Assembly: GCA_900315605.1 (NCBI GenBank)
Contig: OMZU01000001.1
Span: 1 to 64,000, forward strand
Direction: 5' to 3'
Length of the DNA stretch: 64,000 nucleotides
DNA from: an uncultured Eubacteriales bacterium
Lineage (GTDB): Bacteria > Bacillota > Clostridia > Oscillospirales > Acutalibacteraceae
The notes under the pieces are model-generated. The model searched no databases. It was not told the origin of the DNA and saw nothing but the letters and a program-made list of their open reading frames with translations. Shown piece by piece: positions 32,620-41,929 of the stretch; position 1 is the first letter of the stretch, and each line of letters starts with the position of its first letter. The position numbers were made by a program, and so were the translations under genes.

Positions 32620-34983
32620 TTATTTCAGCTCAACGATAGTTACTCCGTCCTCGCCCTCTCCGAAAACTCCGAGGCGGTGTGACTTGACAGCCTTGTTAGA
32701 GCGCAGATACTGATTGATCTCTCTGCGCAAAACTCCGGTGCCCTTGCCGTGGATTATGGTCAGCTTGCCGATCCCGGCGAGCACGGCGTTGTCGATCGCC
32801 TTGTCAACTATATTCACCGCGTCAAAGGCTGTTTCGCCGCGAACATCGACCTCGGTTTCGGGGCGAACGTCCATTTTTGTGGGAACGTTTCTGGTTGACG
32901 GAAAGCGGCTCTGTGCCGGCTTGGACTTTGTTTTGAGCAGTCTGAGGTTTTTGATATCCACTCTTGTTTTGATTATTCCTGCCTGAACCAGCACCTGACC
33001 GTCTTTATTTGGAGGTGCAAGTACCGTGGCGTTCTTGTCGATATCAAAAATCAAAACCTCGTCGCCCACCTTTAGCGGCCGCGGAAGCTTGTAGTCCTCG
33101 TTTTCTATTTCCTTTAGCTTTATCGGGTCGGCTTGCGCCTCCATATTGTTTATATCACGCTTCAGCTTTGTGCGTGCTTCCGCACTCAGCTCCTTTTCGC
33201 GGCGCGCCTTTTCAAGCTCCTCGACCAGCGCGTCCGCCTGTGCGCGTGTGCTCGAAACGATTCTCTGCGCTTCTTCCTTTGCACGGTCGATTTCGCGCTG
33301 CGCGTCAGCCTTTGCCCTTTTCAGCTCATTCTCAGCCTTTTGCTTTTCGGTGTTTGCCTTTGCGGTAAGGCGGTTGGCGTTTTCGACCTGCCGTTCCAGG
33401 CTTTGCCGCTGCTGCTCAAGCTTTTGGACAACGTCCTCAAACTGTCGGTTCTCGGTAGATACAAGCTCCTGAGCGCGATTTACGATCGACTCGTCCATGC
33501 CAAGCCGCTGAGAAATCGCAAAGGCGTTGCTCTTGCCGGGAACTCCGATCAAAAGTCTGTAGGTCGGTCTGAGGGTTGCAACGTCAAACTCGCAGCAGCC
33601 GTTTTCAACTCCGGGCGTTCTGAGCGCGAACTCCTTCAGCTCGGCGTAGTGAGTTGTCGAGGCTATTTTGGCGTGCTTCTCGCGCAGCTTTTCAAGTATC
33701 GCGATTGCCAAAGCCGCGCCCTCGACCGGGTCTGTGCCTGCGCCCAGCTCGTCGATCAGGCAGAGCGATCCGGCGTTGGCGAGCTTTATGATTTGGATTA
33801 TATTCGTCATATGAGCCGAGAAGGTCGAAAGCGACTGCTCGATGCTCTGTTCATCGCCGATGTCCACAAGCACGCGCCTGAACACGCTCAGCTCGCTGCC
33901 CTCGCCGCACGGCACAAGCAGTCCGCACATTGCCATAAGCGTAAAGAGTCCCAGCGTTTTGAGGGTGACGGTCTTGCCGCCGGTATTCGGTCCGGTTATC
34001 ACAAGGGTGTCAAAATCCGAGCCCAGACGGATATCTACCGCAACGACCCTGCTCTTGTCGATCAGCGGATGCCGCGCCTGCTTTAGGTTGACGATCCCTC
34101 TGTCGTTGAGCACAGGCATGACCGCCTTCATTGAATAGGCGAGCTCTGCCTTTGCAAAGATCAGGTTGAGCTCGCAAAGGTTTGCGTAGCTTCGGATTAT
34201 CGCGTCGGCATATCCTCCGGCGTCCGCCGAAAACTCAAAGAGGATGCGTTCGATCTCGTCCTCCTCCTTGCCCTTGAGCACCTTGATGTCGTTATTTGCC
34301 TGAACAACGCCCATCGGCTCGATAAAAACCGTCTGACCGCTCGAGGAGGTGTCGTGAACCAAGCCCGGAACGTTGTTGCGGCACTCGGCGCGGACCGGCA
34401 CGACATATCTTCCGTCGCGCTGGGTGACGATCGCCTCCTGCAAATATTTTATGTAAGCCGAGCTGTGGATTATTTTGTCAAGAGCTTCTCTCGCCTTTGA
34501 GGAGGCTGTGCGTATTTTTCGGCGGATATCGGAAAGCGCGGGGCTTGCCTTGTCGGAAATTTCGTCCTCGCTTATGATCGCCGAGGTTATTTTTTCTTCA
34601 AGATATTTGTTAGAAACCAGTCCGCTGAAAAAAATATCCAGCGAGCTTTCAGCCGAGCCTGAGCGGGCTCTCCATTCCTTGACCGTGCGGATTATCCGCA
34701 GGGTATGGGCGATCCTCAAAAGCTCCGTCGTCGAAAGACAGCCGCCTGCCTGCGCTCTTCTAAGGCTTGAGGCGCAGTTGACCGCACCGCCAAAGGAAGG
34801 CGCGCCGAACTTTGCGCTCAGCATAAGCGCGTCGTCGGTCTGATTGAGCAGAAGCTGAGCCTTTTTCAGATCGTAGCTCGGTTCAAGCTCCAAAGCGGCG
34901 TTGCGCGCGTCGTCAAGCGAGGTCTGAGCCGCCAGCCTTTCGAGTATTTTATCAAGTTCAAGTGTTTTATAATGTCTGTTCAT
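32620..34983 (-). CDS. mutS2: MutS2 ATPase/nuclease
   Basis: A 787-residue MutS2. It has a clamp and lever region, Walker A TGPNTGGKTVT (about 333-343), Walker B/signature LIDELGAGTDPVEGA, a long coiled coil (about 510-640), a KOW-like segment, and a C-terminal Smr nuclease domain (DVRGETAFDA ... IHGKGTGVLR, last 80 residues). The N-terminal mismatch-binding domain of MutS is absent, as is normal for MutS2. Roles reported for the family are suppression of recombination and rescue of collided ribosomes. It sits 9 bp after recO. Confidence 0.96.
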   Translation of the reverse strand: MNRHYKTLELDKILERLAAQTSLDDARNAALELEPSYDLKKAQLLLNQTDDALMLSAKFGAPSFGGAVNCASSLRRAQAGGCLSTTELLRIAHTLRIIRTVKEWRARSGSAESSLDIFFSGLVSNKYLEEKITSAIISEDEISDKASPALSDIRRKIRTASSKAREALDKIIHSSAYIKYLQEAIVTQRDGRYVVPVRAECRNNVPGLVHDTSSSGQTVFIEPMGVVQANNDIKVLKGKEEDEIERILFEFSADAGGYADAIIRSYANLCELNLIFAKAELAYSMKAVMPVLNDRGIVNLKQARHPLIDKSRVVAVDIRLGSDFDTLVITGPNTGGKTVTLKTLGLFTLMAMCGLLVPCGEGSELSVFRRVLVDIGDEQSIEQSLSTFSAHMTNIIQIIKLANAGSLCLIDELGAGTDPVEGAALAIAILEKLREKHAKIASTTHYAELKEFALRTPGVENGCCEFDVATLRPTYRLLIGVPGKSNAFAISQRLGMDESIVNRAQELVSTENRQFEDVVQKLEQQRQSLERQVENANRLTAKANTEKQKAENELKRAKADAQREIDRAKEEAQRIVSSTRAQADALVEELEKARREKELSAEARTKLKRDINNMEAQADPIKLKEIENEDYKLPRPLKVGDEVLIFDIDKNATVLAPPNKDGQVLVQAGIIKTRVDIKNLRLLKTKSKPAQSRFPSTRNVPTKMDVRPETEVDVRGETAFDAVNIVDKAIDNAVLAGIGKLTIIHGKGTGVLRREINQYLRSNKAVKSHRLGVFGEGEDGVTIVELK

Positions 34984-34992
34984 AGCTATATT

Positions 34993-35739
34993 TTATACGT
35001 TAATTGTTTTATAAAAACTTAGGGTCTTAAAATCCTTTTCAAAACGATGCTTTATGTAGCTTTCGCTCGCCGCGTTAAGGGCGGCAAGTCCGCTCTCGGA
35101 AAGAGCAAAGGAAAAAAGCTTGTCGTCGTCGGCGTAAACTGTGTGCCTAAGCGCGGTAAGCGAGCTTTCGTTCAGCGCGATCGCGCCGTCAAGTTTTTTG
35201 CCGCGGCAGGAGGCACATTCAAGCATTCCCTCGCGCGGCAGAAAATACATTGTTTCGGCGGAATATTCTCCGCAGGAGCGGCACATCCTCAGATCCGGCA
35301 TATAGCCTGCCATGCTTGCGAGCCGCATTTCATAGCAGGGCTTTATCAGATCGGGCGGTCGCTTGCCCTCGCTCAGAAGATAAAGCGAATTGAGCGTGAG
35401 CCTGAGATAAGGATCGGCGTTATGCTCTCTTGGGCAGATCGTAAGCGCAAGCTCGCAAAAATACTGCGCAAGGCACATCTTAACAACGTCGCTCCTCAGC
35501 TTTGAAAAAAGCCTTATCGTTCTTGCTTCGCCGATCACATAGCTGTCGCGCCCCTTGTAGACCGTCAGCATGGAATACGCCAAAAGCGAGGTCGCCGCGC
35601 ATTTTTGGCTCTTGATATTGTTCGCGCCTCTCACAAACGCGCGAATAACTCCGTTTGTTTTGGTAAGCGCGAAAACCAGCCTGTCCTTTTCACCGATATT
35701 CTGTTCCTTGATAATAAGACCTTCCGTTCGGAATTTCAT
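34993..35739 (-). CDS. recO: DNA repair protein RecO
   Basis: A 248-residue protein with an N-terminal OB fold (TEGLIIKEQNIGEKDRL) and a C-terminal helical domain holding a four-cysteine zinc site (MCRSCGE ... CASCRG). It loads RecA on SSB-coated DNA together with RecR. The start overlaps the end of the YqzL-like gene by 50 bp, and its ribosome site (GGAGG, 6 bases before the ATG) lies inside that gene. Confidence 0.94.
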   Translation of the reverse strand: MKFRTEGLIIKEQNIGEKDRLVFALTKTNGVIRAFVRGANNIKSQKCAATSLLAYSMLTVYKGRDSYVIGEARTIRLFSKLRSDVVKMCLAQYFCELALTICPREHNADPYLRLTLNSLYLLSEGKRPPDLIKPCYEMRLASMAGYMPDLRMCRSCGEYSAETMYFLPREGMLECASCRGKKLDGAIALNESSLTALRHTVYADDDKLFSFALSESGLAALNAASESYIKHRFEKDFKTLSFYKTINV

Positions 35740-35863
35740 CGGTTTCCTCCCGATTTACGGTGTCAGCTCCCGTATCCTTTGAATCCTGTATGCTTTTGTA
35801 GCGGATGTAGTCGAGCACGCTTCCGGTGGTAAAAAACACCTGCCACATATACCATTCGTCCAT
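35690..35863 (-). CDS. YqzL-like small protein
   Basis: A 57-residue protein starting MDEWYMWQVFFTTGSVLDYI, the signature of the YqzL family (W..F..TG....Y). In Bacillus the yqzL gene also lies between era and recO, so position and sequence agree. Function is unknown. GGAGG lies 7 bases before the ATG at 35863; the longer frame to 35914 lacks this. The last 17 codons overlap recO in another frame. Confidence 0.78.
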   Translation of the reverse strand: MDEWYMWQVFFTTGSVLDYIRYKSIQDSKDTGADTVNREETDEIPNGRSYYQGTEYR

Positions 35864-35952
35864 CACAACACCTCCGGTTTTTATCCGGTATTTATTGTTG
35901 CGAATGACGGACAAAATATTAAATGAAATTTTTGACTTTCTAAAGCTGACGA

Positions 35953-36867
35953 TCAGTCAAAGTTCTTTTCGTCAAAGCCGAAGTTTTGGAGCAGCTGCGC
36001 GCGGTTGCGCCAGTCCTCCTTGACCTTTATCCAGGTTTGCAAAAACACCTTGCAGTCAAAAAACCTCTCGATGTCCTGACGCGCAAATGTGCTTATTTTT
36101 TTGAGCATAGAGCCGTTTTTGCCGATCAAAATACGCTTGTGGGTTTCTCTCTCGCAAAAAATCGTCGCGTCGATATCAAGGATACCGTTTTCACGCGTTT
36201 TCATTTTTTCGATCACGACCGCCGTTCCGTGAGGTATCTCCTTGTCGCAGAGACGAAGGATCTTTTCGCGGATGATCTCGGCAACGATGACCCTTTCGGG
36301 CTGGTCGGTCAAGGTGTCGTCGTCAAAGAAATGCCCGGTCTCGCTCGACTGCTTTTTCAGCTCGTCAAGCAGCTCGTCAAGTCCGCTTCCGTCCTGTGCG
36401 CTGACCGGAACCACCGCCTCAAAAGCATAAAGCTGAGTGTAGCTGAGGATCTGCTTCATCAGCTCGTCCTTTTCCTTTAGCATGTCGATTTTGTTGATCG
36501 CCAAGATCGCCGGCATATCAAGCTTTTTGAATTTTTCGATCAGCCCAAGCTCGGTGTCTCCCGGCTCCTTGCCGGCTTCAACGACCAGCATACAGCAGTC
36601 AACTCCGCCCACGCTTTCGTTGACCGAGCGCACCATATATTTTCCCAACGAATTTTTGGGCTTGTGCATACCCGGCGTATCAAAAAACACGAGCTGATAT
36701 TCGCCCTGGGTCAGCACTCCGGTTATCCGGTTTCTTGTGGTCTGCGGCTTTGATGAAACGATCGCGATCTTCTGTCCCAAAAGCCTGTTCAATATCGAGC
36801 TTTTGCCAACGTTGGGTCTGCCCACGATCGCAACAAAAGCTGATTTTCCCTTTGCCTGTGTATCCAT
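35953..36867 (-). CDS. era: Ribosome-assembly GTPase Era
   Basis: A 304-residue GTPase. G1 is GRPNVGKSS, then TTRNRITG (G2), DTPGMHKPK (G3) and NKID (G4), followed by a C-terminal KH domain with the GxxG loop GKNGSMLKKI. It binds the 3' end of 16S rRNA in late 30S maturation. I start at 36867, where GGAG lies 8 bases upstream, not at 36903. It is part of the phoH-ybeY-era-yqzL-recO-mutS2-rimM-trmD series. Confidence 0.97.
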   Translation of the reverse strand: MDTQAKGKSAFVAIVGRPNVGKSSILNRLLGQKIAIVSSKPQTTRNRITGVLTQGEYQLVFFDTPGMHKPKNSLGKYMVRSVNESVGGVDCCMLVVEAGKEPGDTELGLIEKFKKLDMPAILAINKIDMLKEKDELMKQILSYTQLYAFEAVVPVSAQDGSGLDELLDELKKQSSETGHFFDDDTLTDQPERVIVAEIIREKILRLCDKEIPHGTAVVIEKMKTRENGILDIDATIFCERETHKRILIGKNGSMLKKISTFARQDIERFFDCKVFLQTWIKVKEDWRNRAQLLQNFGFDEKNFD

Positions 36868-36940
36868 AAATCCACTCCAAACAAAAATCAAGGCTGACTC
36901 CAAGAGCCCTTTAGTATCTTTGAGTCAGCCCTATTTTTGA

Positions 36941-37444
36941 TTAAACCTTGTCAACTATGTAGCTTGAAGAAGCAGGAAGTCCCAGCTCCTCCATAACATA
37001 CTCTTCCTTCTCTCTCATTCTCACCTTGTCCATGTTTTCGATATGGTCATATCCGAGCAGGTGAAGAACGCTGTGAGCAGTCAGGTAGCCAACCTCTCTT
37101 TGCAGACTGTGGCCGTAAAGAGCCGCCTGATCCCTTGCCTTTTCCATAGAGATAACAACGTCGCCCAAAATCTTAGCGCCTGTCTCTCTGTCGGTGTCAT
37201 AAACGCCGTTCTCGCCCATTGGGAAAGACAAAACGTCTGTTTCGATATCCTTGTCTCTGTACTGCTTGTTCAGCTCGCGAATACCCTTGTTGTCGGTAAA
37301 GGTCACGCTGATTTCGGCGGCTCCCTCAAAGTTTTCGAGCTGGAGCACCGCGTTGCAGCAACGGCGCACAAGCATTCTGATACCTGTCGGGATCTTTACT
37401 GCCTTTTGCTTGTTAGTGATTACTACTCTGATTTTATCTGCCAT
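36941..37444 (-). CDS. ybeY: Endoribonuclease YbeY
   Basis: A 167-residue zinc protein with the motif HSVLHLLGYDH (H-x3-H-x5-H) near residues 125-135. It matures the 3' end of 16S rRNA and takes part in ribosome quality control. I start at 37444 (MADKIRVVI), where AGGAGG lies about 9 bases upstream, instead of the longer frame at 37546 that reaches into phoH. The usual Clostridia neighbours yqfF and dgkA are missing between phoH and era. Confidence 0.95.
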   Translation of the reverse strand: MADKIRVVITNKQKAVKIPTGIRMLVRRCCNAVLQLENFEGAAEISVTFTDNKGIRELNKQYRDKDIETDVLSFPMGENGVYDTDRETGAKILGDVVISMEKARDQAALYGHSLQREVGYLTAHSVLHLLGYDHIENMDKVRMREKEEYVMEELGLPASSSYIVDKV

Positions 37445-37457
37445 TTTGAGCGTCCTC

Positions 37458-38393
37458 CTAATCTGATTTTTTTCCGTTTTCATATTTGGCGTAAGCCTTG
37501 ATAATATCCTGTACAAGTCTGTGGCGGACAACGTCCTTTTCGTCAAAGAAGCAGTTGCCTATGCCGTCAATGTTTTTTAGGATCTTCATACATTCCTTAA
37601 GTCCGCTTTTTGCACCCCTGGGAAGGTCGATCTGAGTTATGTCTCCGGTTATGACCATCTTAGAGTTAAAGCCAAGTCTTGTCAGGAACATTTTCATTTG
37701 TTCGCTTGTGGTGTTTTGAGCTTCATCAAGAATAATAAAGCTGTCGTCAAGAGTTCGTCCGCGCATATATGCCAAGGGCGCGACCTCGATATTGCCCCTC
37801 TCAACATATTTTTGATATGTTTCCGCACCCAGCATGTCAAACAGCGCGTCATAAAGAGGTCTGAGATATGGATCGACCTTGCTTTGAAGGTCGCCGGGGA
37901 GAAAGCCGAGCTTTTCGCCTGCCTCGACCGCAGGACGGGTCAGGATAATACGGTTGATCTGCTTTGACCTGAACGCCGTTACCGCCATAGCCACGGCAAG
38001 ATAGGTCTTGCCCGTTCCGGCAGGTCCCACGCCGATCGTAACGGTGTTTTTGGCGATCGCATTGCAGTAACGCTTTTGACCGATGGTTTTGGGCTTTATC
38101 GGCTTGCCCTTGGCGGTGATGCAAATGCAGTCGCCGGCAAGCTGCTCGATTTTTTCCTCGCTGCCCTCGTTTACAAGCGAGATGCAGTAGCGGATGTTTT
38201 GATCCGACAACGCCTCGCCGCGGTTTATGAATTGCAGCAGGCTCTCGATCACCTTGCATGCCTTTGAAGCGTTTTCGGCGTCGCCCTCGATTTTCAGTTC
38301 GCTGTCACGACAGGTTATCTTTACGCCGAATTCGTGCTCGATAAGCTTTATGTTAGCGTCAAAGCTGCCGAAAAGTGCGACGGCGTTTTCCAT
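37458..38393 (-). CDS. phoH: PhoH-family ATPase
   Basis: A 311-residue PhoH-like protein. It has an N-terminal KH-like region (about 1-95), Walker A GPAGTGKTYLA (about 124-134), Walker B FIILDEAQNTT and sensor VITGDITQIDLP. It is thought to be an RNA-acting ATPase working with YbeY, which it precedes by 13 bp. The ATG lacks a convincing ribosome site, so the start is less certain than the gene. It heads the roughly 7-kb minus-strand operon. Confidence 0.92.
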   Translation of the reverse strand: MENAVALFGSFDANIKLIEHEFGVKITCRDSELKIEGDAENASKACKVIESLLQFINRGEALSDQNIRYCISLVNEGSEEKIEQLAGDCICITAKGKPIKPKTIGQKRYCNAIAKNTVTIGVGPAGTGKTYLAVAMAVTAFRSKQINRIILTRPAVEAGEKLGFLPGDLQSKVDPYLRPLYDALFDMLGAETYQKYVERGNIEVAPLAYMRGRTLDDSFIILDEAQNTTSEQMKMFLTRLGFNSKMVITGDITQIDLPRGAKSGLKECMKILKNIDGIGNCFFDEKDVVRHRLVQDIIKAYAKYENGKKSD

Positions 38394-38773
38394 TCTGTCA
38401 ATATTAATAATCTGTTCCGTATTGCAAAACTCCCTATAAAATATAAGTACAACTATACATACAATGAATTTGTGTTAATTATACCACAAAATTTCGGATT
38501 TGGCTCGTAAAAAATAGTAGATTTTTATAGTTTTTTAAAATTTTGTATAGAATTACAAAAACAGCCCTATTATTTCTGTTTCATTTGTATGTTTTATTGT
38601 TAATTTTTTAACACTTTAAATCGTTTTGTTTTTTTATGTTGTCCTCAATGCCGCAAATCTATACATAAATAAATCACACGCAAAGCTAACGGCATAAAAA
38701 TCCGGCAAACCGACAGCTTGTTTTTTATTCCGTTATATAGTAAAATACAAAGAAAAAAATAAAGGAGAAGACA
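38394..38773. other. AT-rich divergent promoter region
   Basis: A 380-base gap between divergent phoH and the VanZ-like gene. It contains a TATAAT on the minus strand near 38480 without a good -35 box, and the plus-strand promoter at 38718. No gene, repeat element or RNA structure was recognised. Confidence 0.5.
38718..38746 (+). promoter_or_regulatory. Candidate promoter of the VanZ-like gene
   Basis: TTGTTT and TAAAAT separated by 17 bases, 27 bases before the start codon. AAAGGAG follows. Confidence 0.5.
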
Positions 38774-39874
38774 ATGATACAACATTTTATTGAGGGCATA
38801 TTCATTTTTGAGAATGTTTTGCCTGTTGCCTTGATTTGCTATTTGATTATTTTTGCAGCCACTTGGCTGATCGGCAGGCGAAAGCCTTCGGCAAAGCTTA
38901 TTCCGCGCTATATTTCGGAGTTTGTTTTGACCTGGTATGCCTGCGCAATACTGAGAATAACCGGCATACTCTGCACGAGCAAGGGCTTTTTGCCGCAGTT
39001 TTCAGAGCCGTTCCTGAACGGATCTTTTGATCAGCTTCCGTTTGTCGGAGCGTCGTTTCAAATGGTCGCGCTGAACTTTTTTCTGTTTGTTCCCCTTGGC
39101 TTTTTGCTGCCGTTGGCACTGCGCTTTAAGAAGCACAGATCACTCAAAGTTATTCTTATAGCCGTTTTGTTTTCCGTGCTGATCGAGACCGTTCAAATCT
39201 TTATCGGACGATTTTTTGAAATTGATGATATCATCGCCAATTCGCTCGGAGCTGTTTCGAGTACGCTTTTGTGGCAGGGCATATATTGGATAAAAACCAA
39301 GCAAATCAAAAAGGGTATTCTCGGAATCGTATCAGCCTTTATCGTCGGCAGTTTGTTTCTTGCGGGCGTATCATACATTGCAAACGGCGACCGCTTGCAG
39401 GAAGAGCTTTTACAAAAATACACCGATCTTCCGGAAGATACTGAGCTGGAAAACAACCTGGCTCATATTGATATTTCCTCAGGAGTTGACGCCAAAGCTT
39501 CGGCGAAAACGTTTGAGGATTTTGATTTTGCAAGTGTGTATTTGGAAATGAAATTGGATATTTCCAACAGCATTTCGCATTATGAACCCAAGCAAGCGGC
39601 AGATTTAAAAACCAGATCCGACGATATCTTGATTTCGGTTTATCTAAACGAACCGCAGACCTTTAATTTTTATAACAATCCCGATATCACTATGGAAAAC
39701 GTCGTTTCGTGGTCTTATGACATTAACGACGGAAGCATATGGTATACCGATAGCAGCGGAAACGAATCTCTGCTGTCATTTGTCGGCAGAGATGATGCGT
39801 TTGTCAGAAACGAAAAGTTATTCGGACAAGCGAACGACTTATTGGATAAATATAATCAATCAAAAAATCAATAG
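38774..39874 (+). CDS. VanZ-like family membrane protein with outer domain
   Basis: A 366-residue protein. The N-terminal half holds four or five membrane spans with the VanZ pattern (NFFLFVPLGFLLPL, then VLIETVQIFIGRFFEIDDIIAN seen as ETVQIFIGR and DIIANSLGA). One more span near residue 190 is followed by a roughly 165-residue outer domain of unknown type. VanZ-like proteins are linked to glycopeptide or antimicrobial-peptide tolerance, but most members have no known role. AAGGAG lies before the ATG. The gene is separate from the ylxM operon that follows, which has its own promoter. Confidence 0.82.
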   Translation: MIQHFIEGIFIFENVLPVALICYLIIFAATWLIGRRKPSAKLIPRYISEFVLTWYACAILRITGILCTSKGFLPQFSEPFLNGSFDQLPFVGASFQMVALNFFLFVPLGFLLPLALRFKKHRSLKVILIAVLFSVLIETVQIFIGRFFEIDDIIANSLGAVSSTLLWQGIYWIKTKQIKKGILGIVSAFIVGSLFLAGVSYIANGDRLQEELLQKYTDLPEDTELENNLAHIDISSGVDAKASAKTFEDFDFASVYLEMKLDISNSISHYEPKQAADLKTRSDDILISVYLNEPQTFNFYNNPDITMENVVSWSYDINDGSIWYTDSSGNESLLSFVGRDDAFVRNEKLFGQANDLLDKYNQSKNQ

Positions 39875-39878
39875 GTAC

Positions 39879-39907
39879 TTGACTTTTTTGCCGACTTATA
39901 TTATAAT
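39879..39907 (+). promoter_or_regulatory. Sigma-A promoter of the ylxM-ffh operon
   Basis: TTGACT and a perfect TATAAT are separated by 17 bases, right after the VanZ-like gene. Confidence 0.78.
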
Positions 39908-39913
39908 CACATA

Positions 39914-39939
39914 GGTGTAAAGAAAAAAGCTTTACACCC
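39914..39939 (+). promoter_or_regulatory. Stem-loop at the 5' end of the ylxM-ffh transcript
   Basis: GGTGTAAAG and CTTTACACC form a perfect 9-bp stem. The expected transcription start falls on its first base, so the mRNA would begin with this hairpin. It could stabilise the RNA or, as DNA, be an operator. Confidence 0.5.
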
Positions 39940-39962
39940 ATCTGAGACAGGGAGCTGTTAAA

Positions 39963-40322
39963 ATGGAAAAAAACATTGAGATTTCTCTGTTGTCGGATTT
40001 TTACGGCAGCCTTTTGAAGCCCTCGGGCAGACAGGCGGTTGAGCTTTATTACAACGAGGATCTTTCTCTGTCCGAGATTGCCGACCAAACGGGGATCACC
40101 CGTCAGGGCGTTCGCGACAGCATAAAGCGCAGCGAGCAGCAGCTTTATGAATTTGAGCAAAAGCTCGGGATGCTCAAACGCTTTAACGAGCTTGAAAAGG
40201 GTCTGGAGCAAATCGCGCGCGACGCCGAACAGATTTGCCAAACGACCGGGGGCGAAGCAAAAAAGCTTGCCGAACGAATACAAAACACAGCGCGTTCACT
40301 AAGCGCGGATAATACAAAATAA
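39963..40322 (+). CDS. ylxM: YlxM-type SRP-associated HTH protein
   Basis: A 119-residue UPF0122 protein. The helix-turn-helix LSEIADQTGITRQGVRDSIKR (key part SEIADQTGITRQGV) is followed by a helical tail with Leu heptads. YlxM homologues regulate or assist the signal recognition particle and always lie before ffh. Here a palindromic repeat element of 73 bp is inserted between the two genes. Confidence 0.93.
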   Translation: MEKNIEISLLSDFYGSLLKPSGRQAVELYYNEDLSLSEIADQTGITRQGVRDSIKRSEQQLYEFEQKLGMLKRFNELEKGLEQIARDAEQICQTTGGEAKKLAERIQNTARSLSADNTK

Positions 40323-40354
40323 AGCACGGTTTGCAAATTTGAAAAAAGAACTCT

Positions 40355-40427
40355 GTAGGGGCGCACCCATGTGTGCGCCCTAGTAAGCGCAACGGGTCTT
40401 AGGGCGCACACATGGGTGCGCCCCTAC
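40355..40427. repeat. GTAGGG/CGCACCC palindromic element, copy 2
   Basis: A 73-bp element, GTAGGGGCGCACCCATGTGT ... CACATGGGTGCGCCCCTAC, the most symmetrical of the three copies. It lies inside the ylxM-ffh transcript and would fold into a long hairpin in the RNA. Confidence 0.82.
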
Positions 40428-40473
40428 AAAGCTTTATTTAAATCAATTGCAAGGAGTGCAAAAAGAGGTTTTT

Positions 40474-41871
40474 ATGGCATTTGAAGGACTTGCTGACAAG
40501 CTAAGCAACGCATTTAAAAAACTTAAAAACAAGGGCAAGCTTACCGAAAGCGACGTTAGAGAAGCCATGCGCGAGGTCCGCCTCGCACTTCTCGAAGCGG
40601 ACGTAAACTACAAGGTTGCCAAGGATTTTACCAACACCGTGACCGAACGCGCGGTGGGTCAGGACGTTATGGAGAGCCTTACCCCGGCGCAGATGGTTGT
40701 AAAAATAGTTGACGAGGAGCTTACCGCCTTGATGGGCGGCGAAAACGCGCGAATCGAATTTGCCTCAAAGCCGCCTACAGTCATCATGATGTGCGGCTTG
40801 CAGGGCTCGGGTAAAACCACCCACACCGCAAAGCTCGGAAAGCTGCTCAAATCTCAGGGCAGAAATCCTCTGCTCGTTGCCTGTGACATCTATCGTCCGG
40901 CAGCTATCGACCAGCTAAAGGTAGTCGGCGGAAAAGCAGGCGTTCCGGTTTTTGAAATGGGCAAGGAAAACCCGGTCAAAATCGCCAAGGCTGCGATCCG
41001 CCGCGCAAAGGACTACGGCAACGACGTTGTTATCCTCGATACCGCGGGTCGTCTGCACATTGACGAGACCCTTATGGACGAGCTAAAGGATATCAAAGCC
41101 GAGGTCGAGCCAAACGAGATCCTGCTTGTTATCGACTCGATGACAGGTCAGGACGCGGTCAACGTTGCAAAGAGCTTTAACGAAAAGCTTGAGATCACAG
41201 GCGTTATCCTTACAAAGCTCGACGGCGACACCAGAGGCGGCGCGGCTCTTTCGGTCAAGGCTGTTACCGGCAAGCCGATCAAATTTGCCGGCACAGGCGA
41301 AAAGCTTGAGGACATAGAGGTATTCCACCCCGACAGAATGGCAAGCAGGATCCTGGGCATGGGCGACGTGCTCACGCTTATTGAGGACGCCCAGAACAAG
41401 ATGGATCAGCAAAAAGCCGAGCAGATGGCTCAGAAGATGATGCACAACAAGTTCGACTTTGACGATCTTCTGGAGCAGTTCAACCAGGTCAAAAAGATGG
41501 GACCGCTCAAGGGTATCCTCTCAAAGCTTCCGGGAATCGGAAAGCAGCTTGACGATATCGACATTGACGACCGCCAAATCGACTGGCTGCAGGCAATCAT
41601 TCTTTCGATGACCCCGGAGGAAAGAAGCAATCCCTCGCTGATGAATCCGTCGCGCAAGCGCAGGATCGCGGCAGGCTCGGGCAGAACCGTTGAAGAGGTA
41701 AACCGCCTTATCAAGCAGCTTGAGCAAATGCAAAAAATGCTAAAGCAGATGAATTCAAAGGGCAAGGCAACAAAGAAAAAGAAGAGAAAAATGATGCTCC
41801 CCGGACTCGGCGGAATGCCGATGGGAGGAATGGGCGGACCCGGCGGACCGGGAATGCCGCCGCAGAACTAA
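40474..41871 (+). CDS. ffh: Signal recognition particle GTPase Ffh
   Basis: A 465-residue SRP54. It has an N-terminal helical bundle, a G domain with GLQGSGKTTHTAKL (G1, about 108-121), DTAGR (G3) and TKLDGDTRGG (G4/G5), and a Met-rich M domain (about 305-440) ending in a Gly/Met/Pro tail. It binds signal peptides and 4.5S RNA and targets membrane proteins to FtsY. I start at 40474 (MAFEGLADKL), where AAGAGG is 5 bases upstream. ftsY and the SRP RNA gene are not seen here. Confidence 0.97.
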   Translation: MAFEGLADKLSNAFKKLKNKGKLTESDVREAMREVRLALLEADVNYKVAKDFTNTVTERAVGQDVMESLTPAQMVVKIVDEELTALMGGENARIEFASKPPTVIMMCGLQGSGKTTHTAKLGKLLKSQGRNPLLVACDIYRPAAIDQLKVVGGKAGVPVFEMGKENPVKIAKAAIRRAKDYGNDVVILDTAGRLHIDETLMDELKDIKAEVEPNEILLVIDSMTGQDAVNVAKSFNEKLEITGVILTKLDGDTRGGAALSVKAVTGKPIKFAGTGEKLEDIEVFHPDRMASRILGMGDVLTLIEDAQNKMDQQKAEQMAQKMMHNKFDFDDLLEQFNQVKKMGPLKGILSKLPGIGKQLDDIDIDDRQIDWLQAIILSMTPEERSNPSLMNPSRKRRIAAGSGRTVEEVNRLIKQLEQMQKMLKQMNSKGKATKKKKRKMMLPGLGGMPMGGMGGPGGPGMPPQN

Positions 41872-41929
41872 ATCGTTTAACCAATAAAGGTAAACATAAA
41901 TTTTATAATTATTATCAGAGGTGTAAATT

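Noticed and set aside
33133..34086. A 317-residue open frame on the plus strand opposite mutS2.
   Set aside because: It is the mirror of a strongly conserved gene, has no ribosome site, and its residues are a low-complexity Leu/Arg/Cys mix.
39914..40473. SRP RNA gene near ffh.
   Set aside because: No 4.5S-like domain IV hairpin was recognised; the stems present belong to the repeat element and the leader hairpin.
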